Shown in pieces: positions 1-64,000 of a stretch of DNA of 64,000 nucleotides. Position 1 is the stretch's first letter; the number at the start of each line of letters is the position of its first letter. A program made the position numbers and the translations under genes. The notes under the pieces are model-generated. The model was not told the DNA's origin and made no database searches. It saw only the letters and a list, made by a program, of their open reading frames with translations. The stretch comes from Lota lota (Eukaryota > Chordata > Actinopteri > Gadiformes > Lotidae). The stretch is from NCBI GenBank assembly GCA_026745465.1, contig JACYXH010000273.1, positions 1,396,046-1,460,045 of the forward strand, written 5' to 3'.

Positions 1-9595
<9,595 letters not shown>

Positions 9596-10272
9596 CTGAA
9601 ACACAATGCAGATCAATCAATCCATTCAATATATTTGTCACTGAATTATAGATGCGAGACGATCCAATATTCTGCATCAGTCTCCAACAACAGTAAATAT
9701 GGCTAACAGAAAGATATCTATACACCACATCTCTAGATCACCAGTGGACAACAAAAATAGCATCCAAGTCTTAAGGCTCATTTACATTAAACGCAATTGT
9801 ACGTTGCGATTTAAAATAATGGAGCTTAATGGGACTGTACACATATAACGTGAAATCCATTTTGTGAAAAATCTACATAAATCTCTAGCCTGCAAATAAA
9901 TCAGTTTAACAAATCAAAATCAGGTATCTTTGTCATGGTCACCATGGTCTCTGTTGACAACATGAAGGTGCAGTTGTATCGCATCAGTTTCCTTTTGGAT
10001 ACCAACTTTTCTCCGAAAGAGTGAAGCGACTCCTTTAAGTTATAGAACAAGAAAAAAGCCTCACAAACTAAAGTCTCCAAAGGATGAATGAATGACACCC
10101 GTCTAAAGAATGCACACCATTAGAAAAGGCTGCATATTCGCGTTGTGGCTGTAAATAGTTTTGACTGTACAATTTTGTCTCGTTTGTTCGCTACGCGTCT
10201 GATCTAAAAAGGACCTTAAGTCAAGTCATACAGTGGAACACCCACACACACGATGACATGAGTAGTTCAGAC

Positions 10273-10317
10273 CTCAAGCTCTTCCATTTGCTCAGCAGAA
10301 CTTTCCATAGATTCCAT
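10273..10317 (-). CDS. atp2c1: alternative candidate first coding exon of atp2c1
   Basis: An ATG in fair context (actATGg) opens MESMESSAEQMEELE, ending GAG|gtctga at phase 0, which is compatible with the exon at 9595. The donor is weaker than that of the 19114-19137 candidate. Either exon, or both as alternative promoters, could be used. Confidence 0.3.
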
Positions 10318-11819
10318 AGTTTAGGGTCACACGGTTAGCATCCAAAGGGCTGTCAGGTCAAAAACGAGTGAAAAACACCAAGCTGTAAGAACAGTGGATT
10401 GTATGTCAGACACGTCCAGTGACCAAAGCAGTAATGAACAGTCCCAGGTGAATACCTTGAGGTGGGGCTACCTGTTTAACAGACAACGCCCAGACAATAT
10501 TTGCCCGCTGGTAATTTCTAATCCTGCTTTTGAATACAAAGGAACTGCTGATAGAAAAGTTTATTTAGTGCAAATAAATAAAGTCCTGCAGTGAAAGACA
10601 ACGTGGGCATTGAAGCCTTTTGCTTCAGTGATGTGGCGCAGCTGAAGGTAAAGCAGGAACTCAATGTGCTTAATCAATCAGGATTTTATTGACGACCATG
10701 AGGAGTACCTACTGTTTAATTCATTTTCGTAATTGGCTTTTATTCGAGAAACAAATCACAATCCAACATTAACTTCAGTGTCCTTAAAAGGCAGCGCTGA
10801 GGGAGTCTGAAAACAAAGAAAGCCAGTTCTGAATATCTTGACACAACCCCATCCGGTTATCAAACCTGTTGTCCTATTTGAAATGGATAATAGGGCCGTG
10901 ATGCGGTGCAACTTCACATGCCTATTATGTGGCTAGTATGTGGTGCAACCACATCACAGCAAACAAAAGGTAGGCTAAAAATATAAGCATCTCCCACGTA
11001 GCCTCCATGCGAATGTTGCCGCCTGTCATTATTATTTGTTATGCAAAGCTTAGTATGACGACGAAGAGTCGCTTCTTCGCGGTAGCCCTCCTTTTCTCGG
11101 CCTGCGAACATGGATGCGTGCAGAGCGTATCACAGGATTAAATCGGTGTTGGGTGTGTTTTATCCACACAGTCGATGGTATTGTCCGTTAAAGCTGCTTT
11201 CCTTAGTGCGCGAGTGAGCGTGTGTTGGCCTGACTCATTCCAGTAAACCGTAATTCCACTGATTCCTTCTCCTTTGTTGGTGATGTTTAATTTATTCGAC
11301 GTTCCTTTACATCTCAATTTACAGAAACCCACCAGGAAACCATGTGACTCCACGCTTAATTAGTCCAAACTAAACGACATTTTCTTACAAGGAACACAAC
11401 GCATTTCCGTCGGCTCAACAAATGAACAATAACTCTCATACAACTAACTAACTAACTAACTAACTAAGAACCCTTATATAAATCGGCACACAATGATTTT
11501 TCACGAGAAACATCCTATTAATATACATTTCACTGTTAAAAAAATGAAAATCGGTGATCGGGATTGACCTCATAAATTATACTAAACACAGAACAAAACC
11601 TAGAAATCGAATCTTCCGACGCGATGTCTTCCTACAACCCGGCCGGCAGTGTGACCTGCTTTACGTTGGAGCTCTGCCGTAACCGAGTCGGACCCTGACT
11701 GGATGTGAAACCCACCGACTTCCTCCAAGCAGCACTTACGTGGCATTTAGGCTACCAGGTAGAGTGGAGTGCACTGTGGCCGATTAATTTAATCTAGAGA
11801 TACCGTGCAGATGTGTTGA
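10318..11819. other. no gene seen; likely atp2c1 intron
   Basis: AT-rich unique sequence. Only an (AACT)n run at about 11441-11466 stands out. No ORF here has recognisable protein similarity. Confidence 0.6.
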
Positions 11820-11912
11820 GTTTTAGTTACTCCCTTCGACCGACTGATTGGTCGTGGAGTCGGTCGAATTTCAGTCGACCAAGGTTTTGTTTGGTTGACT
11901 GCAGCCCTAATG
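11820..11912. mobile_element. fragment of a fish DNA-element end
   Basis: Self-complementary stretch with tcgaccgactgattggtcg and attcagtcgaccaaggtttt, ending ttggttgactgcagccct. The RC end tagggctgcag resembles hAT-type MITE termini. Only one end was found. Confidence 0.35.
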
Positions 11913-12845
11913 ATGACTGCATCAACCAGAGGATCTCCTTGGTTTGAATTACACAGAAGATATATATATATAGATAGATTTAGAAAAACCGGGTATTTCC
12001 ATTGCCTAGTGCTACCTATTTGGGAACTGAACCAAATCAGTCCATAGCTAAAAAGAAAGCAAAAGGTTCTCCAACCAAGTGTTGCAGTGGACCACTAACT
12101 TACAAATAATAGAAATACATGTCATCTGCAGGAGTGGATAATGGTTGTGAGCTAGCCCACACTGCTATTAAAAGCCCCCCTAAACATGTTTACCAGGTTA
12201 AATTAGAGGTCTCACCTTGCAAAACAAGCACACGGTGTGATATGAACGCATAGCACTCTAGCTAACACGTGTAAAGTCAATCGAAGGGACAACGCTAGCT
12301 AACCCACACACAGGGTGATATGAAAGCGAAGCCCTGCTGCCTTTTACCGGGTAGAATGAGAGGCCTCCCTCCTCAGCGGACTGCCAAGTCCCTCTTTTAA
12401 TCTCCTTCTGCATCATCTGGCGATGTCTTTCCCCATGGTTCTCCGCCTCACCCGGGCAACAGTGTCCTTAGGGATCCATTGCTGGATTGGTCCTCACCTA
12501 AGATGGCCTTCAACTGGAGCTCTGGCTCCTGGGGGAGAGCTATGCTAGGCTGGGACAAAAGGTGGCTCCTCTGGCCCTGTTCTTTGGTATGATGCTGGTA
12601 GTAGCTCTGAGCAGGTGAGAGCGGCTGAGTGGATTCTGGGTGATTAAGACCAACCAGAGCTTAGAGATGGATCCAGTGACTCTGGACTCCTCCTCTACCT
12701 TGGTGGGGAGGGAGGGGGAAGTGCAGTGACTTCTACAGTGCCAATCCCCAGGATGCATTGTTATTCCCTTCAGATGCTTTTGCTAAACCCAACCATAATT
12801 TAACCATTCCCAGTCCTAATCTTCACTTCAACTACTCAAACGTAT

Positions 12846-13110
12846 GGTTTAAGTAGCCTCACCTGGCCCGAGTCAGACTGATTGGACTCTGGGGCTGGGT
12901 GAGGCTGTGCACCAATGTGCACTGACTAATCAATGTGCACTGACTAATCAATGTGCACTGACTAATCAATGTGCACAGGTTAGACCAGCCATCACCACCC
13001 ACACGGATCGTCATCTCGATGTATCGTTTTCCTTCAAACTCCGCAATAAAAAACGGTTTTGTGGCAGCCACCTGGGTGGCGTGCAGCAGTGAACATTGCC
13101 ACAAACACAT
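12846..13110. repeat. dispersed repeat family, copy 1 (inverted relative to copies 2 and 3)
   Basis: Shares, in reverse complement, cctcacctggcccgagtc, ggctgggtgaggctg and cagccacctgggtggcgtgc with the blocks at 29040-29290 and 31285-31560. It holds an internal run of four aatgtgcactgacta-like units (about 12913-12976). Nothing coding. Confidence 0.65.
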
Positions 13111-14640
13111 TTACTGTATTAAATGATAAAAACGACCCATGATATGTAATCAGAGATTAAGGAAACATGCTCAGTCTAAATAACAGTGCTACAGCCAGTA
13201 TGTTCTCCTTTGAAATCTGCTCCAGGTCAGAACGTTTGTTTTTGTTTCAGCTTGTGTGTTCTGATTCCCTAGTCTCCCGAGTACCCAGCGCTGCGAGATG
13301 TTAAACAAATTGGCACACAAACGCGCACGCTGCAGCCATGGAAGCAAGCAAATGAACTGGATCAACTGAGATTGTACTCGCTTCTACCCAACCCAAAAAG
13401 CCTCGTCCCTTTTGGAAAAGGCTCCACGACCAGCGCCGTAGGAAGAGGAGGTGAAATGAGGATGCTAGCTGTATGGCATCATTTTGTGAGTCAGAAGGAC
13501 CCATGTAGCGCTGCCACGTTCTGGACGGTTGGTCGATATGCATTTGCTTGTTCAAACCAAATTCTTATTGGTCGGACAATCGCTGGTGTTCCTGTCATTA
13601 AGGGAAAGAAAAACGCTTCTTTTCAGGGGCGAGAGGGACATATGCAGACCGATGTTTTATTTTTGAGTGATAGGCTATATTGGTGGTCGAAATAACATTA
13701 ATTATGAATAAGAATAATATCGAAGGCTCCGTAGTTTCGGTTTTAATGATCGTATGGTTCGATAAGACTACAAGCCCTTTAAAGACAGGAGGTCAAAACA
13801 ACAGTATATTATTGAAGATTTACACAGCAGAGCTTCTTGTTTAGCATGTTTTGTAGCATGTATTGATTCAATTGTTGATCTACTTACAGCAGTGAAAGGA
13901 GTAACTCCTTTCAAATGAGTTACATTAGCCAGTTGCTTTTTAGTATCCTGAATTATAAGCTTTAGACATATAAGCCTCTTTCTTTATCTCTATCCTGAGG
14001 CATTCTGCAGGTGCGGTCAAGTGTTTATAAGTTCCTAGTGTGATAATGCAAGACTATACAAATAATTAAAGCATTAACATGACCCAAAGACCAACATACA
14101 AGTAGATAACAATAGTGTGACCGCTGTAGGGCCACAATAATAAACCATCAATAAGTGTGATGTATGTCTATGCTTACATATCAGTATTTAAAATTAGATA
14201 ATTAAACTTAAATGTTAAAACTAAAAAGAGTATTTCAGAGAGTATATCCTGCTTTGGTGATAACACAAATGTCCAAAATATTAATAAATTACTGCGAGGT
14301 GAAACGTAGGCGTGACAGGTTTACATCTTTCAGGATTATGATTGGACATGATACTGGGGTGCCATTGGCTGGAATGCAGTGCCCGCCTACTTAGATTCTG
14401 TGTTACAATCAGACAAGCGTTTGTTTTGGAAAAGGTTTCTGTTATCAGATTTTGATGCAAAGATGTTAGTGTGCTTTGTTTGACTCGCTGCACGAACAAT
14501 GTGAGCTAATGAGGTCATGAGATGAAAATCCTGCATTTCATTTCGTCTTTCCGCCAACATTGTTTGCAGATTATTAGGATCACTTAATGACTGAAATTAT
14601 TTTATCTTCCACAGAGAGTACCACATCTGTGTATTATGTA
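13111..14640. other. no gene seen; likely atp2c1 intron
   Basis: AT-rich sequence with no supported exon, RNA gene or mobile element. Confidence 0.6.
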
Positions 14641-14644
14641 TTCG

Positions 14645-14790
14645 TGGCAAATAAATCTTCAGACTCCATGTCAGTTGAAGAACCTTGTTGTTCTATATTC
14701 TTAGAGACAACTTATAAGTGATGACTACATATTGACATTATTTAATGCGTAAAAACCGGTCTTGCAAAAGGTGGGAGGAAAGACGTAGTC
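14645..14790. repeat. left arm of a dispersed inverted repeat
   Basis: The blocks aatcttcagactccatgtca, attcttagagacaacttata and gtcttgcaaaaggtgggagg recur inverted at about 18140-18310. Confidence 0.75.
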
Positions 14791-14872
14791 ATGAAATGAG
14801 AACAACTTAAACAAAAGCTGCATTCCAAAATGGTTTCAGATATTTCCTATTGCTCATGTAACAAGTTCAACA

Positions 14873-17772
<2,900 letters not shown>

Positions 17773-17796
17773 CCCCCCCCCCCCCCCCCCCCCCCC
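17773..17796. repeat. poly-C run (24 C)
   Basis: Homopolymer in non-coding sequence. Confidence 0.97.
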
Positions 17797-18139
17797 TCCC
17801 ACGGATACATCAGTGGATGCACGTTTTCAAAATGTTTCGCCAGATGGGACACAGACTGGCCCGAAGACAGTGTGAACTGGGTTATAATCAGCATTCGATT
17901 TGACTGTTCCGGTCTAGTTTTCATAATTGTTGTGCACTGGATCGGGACAGTAAGTTTAAACTTCTACCGCCACCTCCTGACTTGACTTTTTTACTGGCTT
18001 CGGTCGTGCGCTCCTTGTTGTTGAACTCTTTGTTGTTGAAATAGGACATCTACGAAACCATTTTTGAATGCAGATTTTGTTTACGTTCTTTCCCATCCCG
18101 GCCCATCACATGACATAGCTTAATGTTGCCGGCATTTGT

Positions 18140-18183
18140 CTATCCTCCCACGTTTTGCAAGACCTGGTGTTACTAATTAATTA

Positions 18184-18233
<50 letters not shown>

Positions 18234-18310
18234 ATCACTTATAAGTTGTCTCTAAGAATATCAAACAAGGTTCTTGAACTGACATGGAGTCTGAAGATTA
18301 TTTACCACGA
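18140..18310. repeat. right arm of the dispersed inverted repeat, split by a (TA)n run
   Basis: Reverse complement of the 14645-14790 block. The arm is interrupted by attaattaatt plus (TA)n at 18176-18230, absent from the left arm. Confidence 0.75.
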
Positions 18311-19113
18311 ATAAATAACAAATAGAGTAAATATCAATCTAGTAACTCCGTCAACCATCCACTGGCACAATCCTGTCTGTTACACCGACCATCAAGTTGA
18401 CCAAGAATGGTGTGTCAAACTGCCCCGCTATCTATCTATGCATCCATCAATCAATCAATTAATCTAATCAATCAATCATCTATTATCATTCTGTCTGTCT
18501 CACACTCGCGGTACATTACAAGGTGCACACTTCACGTATAAAACTATAAAGTAAAAAAAATAACCTCAATGCATTTCGTGGATAGATTGCATTGGCCTAT
18601 CACACTGTTTGGTTACTGCAAATACAATAGAAATTGGTTTCAACGTTGAATTGGGTAGTAAAACACAAGAAAGCCTCTGCACTACAATCACATACCGAAA
18701 ACGCAACCAAACCCCCGTTCACGTCACTGCCTGCTGATAAGCTAGTTAACCAACAAGCTACGGAGGGTCGGCGTCACAGAAGTTAAACATTGTTTACAGC
18801 ACATGACAACACTGTGACATGGAAATACATTGATTCATAAGATACATCCAAGATGAAGTCAACGACGGGGTGGGCGACTCGCCGTTCCAGTTTTGACTTG
18901 CCCCACCACGGAAGCTAACGCTAGCTGCATTAGCCAGTAACGTAGAGTAACCTACAGCGGATGTACCCCGCTGTGTAATAGTACTTTACCGAGCAGGTGT
19001 ATTAGCACGTGTAGGGGTGGTTTGGAACCGCCGCCACCGGGAATGATAACGGTGTTTCCCCGTGACGATCCACGTGTTTGTATCGGAACGGGGGCTTTGC
19101 CGTGTAAACTCAC

Positions 19114-19137
19114 CAGATGCTCCCGTGTCTTCAGCAT
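19114..19137 (-). CDS. atp2c1: candidate first coding exon of atp2c1
   Basis: An ATG at 19137-19135 opens MLKTREHL, followed by a strong donor (CTG|gtgagt) at phase 0. That fits the phase-0 acceptor of the exon at 9595. It sits just downstream, on the minus strand, of a GC-box/E-box cluster at 19196-19225. It would be analogous to the short first exon (M-K) of a human isoform. No protein similarity is available for eight residues, so this rests on splice phase and position only. Confidence 0.45.
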
Positions 19138-19195
19138 CTTCTGTGAAATCCCACTACTTGTCGCGTGCCTCTGACGGAAGCTTGCTCTCTGGTGC

Positions 19196-19225
19196 AGGGG
19201 GCGGAGTCACGTGGTTTGCGTCACG
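19196..19225 (-). promoter_or_regulatory. GC box / E-box / CRE-like cluster, candidate atp2c1 promoter
   Basis: GGGGGCGGAG (19196-19205), TCACGTGG (19207-19214) and GCGTCACG (19218-19225) are adjacent in a locally GC-rich stretch. They sit about 60-90 bp upstream, on the minus strand, of the candidate first exon at 19137. They could also serve pik3r4, whose ATG is 1.2 kb away on the other strand. Motifs only. Confidence 0.4.
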
Positions 19226-19239
19226 TTGCCAGAAAATTC

Positions 19240-20427
19240 CTTTTCAAAAGGACTCGCCCCGCCCATGACCGTCAGAGATGCAGTTCATGTTATGAACTTC
19301 ATCGCATGGTGTAACCTATGTCCAGGAAAATGTCCTGCATACACATGTCCCGGACAGACCAGGAGACTACACCATACGTGCAGAACATATAACCAGGCAA
19401 ATGTAATACATATCCATGTAGCCAGGAGTAAAGGATGTCGACTGCAGATCAGTGACGGGTGGGGGTGTCTACAAAACAAACTTAAACACATCAACCATAA
19501 TGTTTTCAACGTTTTTCATTTAGAGTTTCATGGTCTGGTGTGTTGTCGTTTTGTCATCTGGTGGCACAGTTAGACCAACGCCAAAACCATTTGCCTGTGT
19601 TCCTGTGCGGAAAGGACGAATTATGACTGCGGGAGGATGTATTCAACCGATTTCAAACAACATTTGAACAATATTAAATCAAGGCCATAAAAGCAGTTCT
19701 CTCGGTGAGTTCAACTTGTGACATTGATTTCAGTTGACAGCCAACGTCGAGTTGCGGTAATGGCCCACTTCTCCAAAACACGTCGTAACACTGTAATACG
19801 GTTATCATAAACCAGATGGAAGCGCACTGTGGCAATCCTTTAGTGGACCACTAGGAGGCGCACTAGTTCCGTTTCCCCTTGACCCGGAATCACAATAACC
19901 CATGCTCCAGGACAGCCAGTCCGCAGATTTGATCCTTAACTTCGGCTTTTAAGGCGATACAAAGCTTCGCATAGAATGACACCCAGGCAGCCCTAGAGCA
20001 TTGCTTTTGTGCCGTGAAATGGTAACAGGTGCCACACTTCTCCGCTGTGATCCGATATCATCCACCGACTCATCGGCTCGCTAGCAAGTGTCAACAACAA
20101 CAACAACAACCTACCGCAGCATCGCCTGGTAACTTCACACTTTTGCACCCATTTAACATCTTCGTTTGAACGAATTTGAAAATCCAGCTATCGATGATAC
20201 TGTCCAACTAGTTAGCTCTGAGCTAAATGAGCGTTGTCATTGTTTTTCTTTGAGCGCATGTCATGTGACTCCACTCCTGAAAGGCCCAGTGTTGTCTATT
20301 GTTGTTTTGCATGGAATGAATGCCATCGTTTGTACTTCATCGTTTGCGATTCAAGTTAAACTCAGAGCTATCCTCGTTTATTGTTTTGCGCTGTCCCAAC
20401 ATCTTTCCAGTTTTGGTCGAAGCAGCG
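19240..20427 (+). other. atp2c1-pik3r4 interval and pik3r4 5' leader
   Basis: No coding exon is supported. The last few hundred bases should hold the pik3r4 leader, because the frame runs open upstream of the ATG to about 20320. A (CAA)n run lies at 20094-20109. Confidence 0.5.
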
Positions 20428-36250
<15,823 letters not shown>

Positions 36251-36559
36251 GCTGGAGAGCAGTGTTACTGTATAGCATCTGTCTGTCTCTACCGTCTGCC
36301 TGTCTGTCTATTTGGGCCATGCACACGCCTACAGCACCTGTCATTCTTTCCCCCCCCTTTGCACTCTTGGTCTTTCTTTGTACATATGTTTTGCTTTTTA
36401 ATATAAACTGAATCGTTTCATTAATTTGTGATCAGGATCTTGCGCGAACACAAGATATGAATGTAGCATTTTTTGTTAAATTTTTTTTATCCAGTTTATT
36501 GCGAATATGATACAGACTCAACTATGTGGCTTGGCCTGTTGCCATTCATTTTGTCCGAT

Positions 36560-36565
36560 AATAAA
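36560..36565 (+). promoter_or_regulatory. candidate pik3r4 polyadenylation signal
   Basis: AATAAA 310 bases after the stop codon, in AT-rich sequence. Confidence 0.6.
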
Positions 36566-37902
36566 TCAATTAGTATTTTGCCAATTAAAAAGATTGAGGA
36601 TGTTTTATTCTTTTCATGAGAATTGAGCTTTGATGATGAAACCATTGATGATTACATTACAAAGCCGGGAACACAATAGAATACTTTTACAATCCTAACA
36701 GAATGGGAAACAGCTCCGACTTGTGTGCAGTCAGTCCAGAGTGCCCGCTCTATTTTGCGAGCACTAGTACAGGGGGAAATCTGCCTTAAGATCGGGCTGT
36801 AAAGCATCTAGTGTGTTCCCAGCTTAACAGTAAAAACATTTACACCATTAATGTTATCAAGATTTTGGGTAAAAATACAACTTCACCACTCCAGAGCCAA
36901 ATTTCAATCACCAGATAAATATAAAAGCCTGCATTTCCTGCCAAGAATGAATGCAGCCACGGTTGAATGACCTTTTAATTGTCATGACTAGGAAATCATA
37001 AACCCTTTTTAATGTGGGAAGTCCAAATATAGACTTTAGTTAACAATTAATTAATCATAAAAAAGGCTAATTTCCATTTGTAGATGATTAATAAGTGCTA
37101 TGTTAAAGAGCCCCTATTTTACCACCAGGTGTGATGTTGATTATCTATTAAAAGCCATGTCAAAATCTACCCTCGTGACATCACAATTGGGAGTGTCCAC
37201 TGATGTATAATGGTTCGATCAGCCTACCAGTTGGTTTAGTCCATTGGATAGGCTGGTAGGCTGACCAAGCCATAGCAGTTATAAATCATCTACAGATCTA
37301 TGTTAATATTTTGTTAATTAGTTCATTAACTAAAGGCTTATAAATGACTTATGACTGAGCGTTATTATAAAGTGTTACTAACTATCCTGCCCTATCAAGT
37401 GGAAAATCAAGACTTATCTTGTATGCATGTCTGGCTGCTGGGATTTCAGGCGCTACGGTTTACTCTGAACTGTACCTCATCCCTACTAGTGTCTCCCAGA
37501 CTTTCCTAGTATTACTCATCTGAGTAAACGGGCATTGGGCTGGCCTGCCGTCTGGGAAGTGAAACCTGCTCTCCTGATAAAGGCCACCAACGCAAACAAA
37601 TACGCCAAAACAAATAAGTATTTCTAGCCTTTTTTATTAACAAGTAGCACCAGTGGTTGGTTGAATAAACCATGTGATCAGGTGATCCTCATACCATCAT
37701 CCAAACAGCCAGAGCCTGAAGGGGACAAACAGACAAAGACCTCGCTGGATCTCTGTGCTCCTTGTTGTCCATGTCGTGACTGCGACGTCCATTGTCCTTT
37801 CGTGTCGCTCACTCTTGGGATGGCTGTGTATGTGCAATAGTAGACGCTTGTTGTCTTGCGAAAGAATGAATGTCCAGATAAAATTTGAATAACATATCTT
37901 CA
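36566..37902. other. intergenic, between convergent pik3r4 and the collagen gene
   Basis: AT-rich, with an inverted pair gatcagcctaccagttggtt / ggtaggctgacc near 37218-37266. No ORF with similarity, no RNA gene. Confidence 0.65.
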
Positions 37903-37908
37903 TTTATT
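37903..37908 (-). promoter_or_regulatory. candidate polyadenylation signal of the collagen VI gene
   Basis: AATAAA on the minus strand about 620 bases after the stop codon at 38528. Another match lies at 37633-37638. Confidence 0.4.
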
Positions 37909-38527
37909 AACGATTGAATCTTTAACTGACTTATCCAAATAACGAAAGTAGGGATTAGTGTTATACAAAGGGAAAACAAAAAAACGGCAAGACTAGCAAG
38001 GTATAAAGACAGTGTGCTTTTCCACCCAAACCCCCTCTAGCCTCCGGTCCTTTCCTTTTAAGGACAACTTGCCCTGTAGGGGGAGCACACAGCACAAACA
38101 GCAATTAAACTTGACAAACACACACACACACAATACTAAAAATTACAACTAAATAAAAACAAAGGGAATTGGCTCCTACAGTCCAGACTTCAGATCCTTT
38201 TTACTTGACAGCTCTGGGCCTGGCCAGCCGCTCCAGGGATCAGTTTATATCCGGGGAGGAACAATCTGAGACTGCACACGGTCAGGTAGTATGGTAGATG
38301 GTAGGAGAAGCTCATGTTCGGTGGGATAGTGAGATTATGAATTTAGAACAAGATCTTTAAAAAGATACAGAACAGTAAATGTAGAAATTTTGACATCTTT
38401 TAATGGGCCTACATGAAACTACAATAGCATTTTGGCTGGACGGCAGCGAGCCCCGCCTCCCCCATGACCAGGGGAGGGTTCAGATGCCGTGGTTGGGCGG
38501 TCTGGTGGTTCTGAGGTGAGCGCGGTT

Positions 38528-64000
<25,473 letters not shown>

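Noticed and set aside
13301-13695. Overlapping 84- and 107-codon frames in an atp2c1 intron
   Set aside because: No recognisable domain, no splice partner, and ordinary length for chance frames.

Overview
The window is vertebrate nuclear DNA, almost certainly from a teleost fish. Coding exons are short, obey GT-AG splicing and translate to proteins close to human ATP2C1, PIK3R4 and the long collagen VI chains. Introns are compact, loaded with very long pure microsatellites, poly-C/G runs and minisatellites, and contain fish-type Tc1, hAT, MITE and tRNA-SINE sequences. The species cannot be fixed from this; the extreme simple-repeat load resembles what is known of cod-like fishes, but that is only a hint.

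Layout. (1) 1-19137, minus strand: the 5' part of atp2c1 (SPCA1, the Golgi Ca2+/Mn2+ pump). Six coding exons are clear (9491-9595, 5897-6013, 1961-2050, 1639-1674, 1037-1098, 1-83); the first coding exon is uncertain (candidates at 19114-19137 and 10273-10317). The large introns hold a decayed Tc1 element (3652-5290), a MITE with a nested hAT-like element (6282-9127), SINEs and minisatellites. (2) 20428-36250, plus strand: complete pik3r4 (VPS15, regulatory subunit of the class III PI3-kinase VPS34) in 20 coding exons that join in phase to a 1347-residue protein. (3) 38528-64000, minus strand: the 3' and central part of a long collagen VI chain of the COL6A4/5/6 group, most like col6a4. In 5' to 3' order it encodes eight N-terminal vWA modules (the first cut by the window edge), a Cys-rich hinge, a triple helix of about 336 residues in 18-19 exons, two C-terminal vWA modules, a linker, a Kunitz domain, two near-identical 16-residue linker exons and a second Kunitz domain.

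The order atp2c1 / pik3r4 / COL6A4-6, with atp2c1 and pik3r4 divergent and pik3r4 and the collagen gene convergent, matches human 3q22.1, so this is a conserved synteny block. The three genes are not known to act in one pathway (Golgi ion pumping, autophagy/endosome PI3P signalling, extracellular matrix).

The most unusual structure is not a gene. In all three genes, short tandem duplications copy the edge of an exon with its splice site, leaving arrays of decoy donors or acceptors: about six to nine copies after pik3r4 exon 12, more than twenty after the last vWA exon before the collagen helix, a two-copy acceptor in atp2c1 and a diverged donor copy after the collagen C2 exon. Pure (GT)n, (CT)n or poly-C tracts also directly abut several 3' splice sites. 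Intron 19 of pik3r4 holds a TIR-bounded insert with about 13 copies of a 39-bp unit, each with a CCAAT box and, in most, a CRE-like TGACGTAA.
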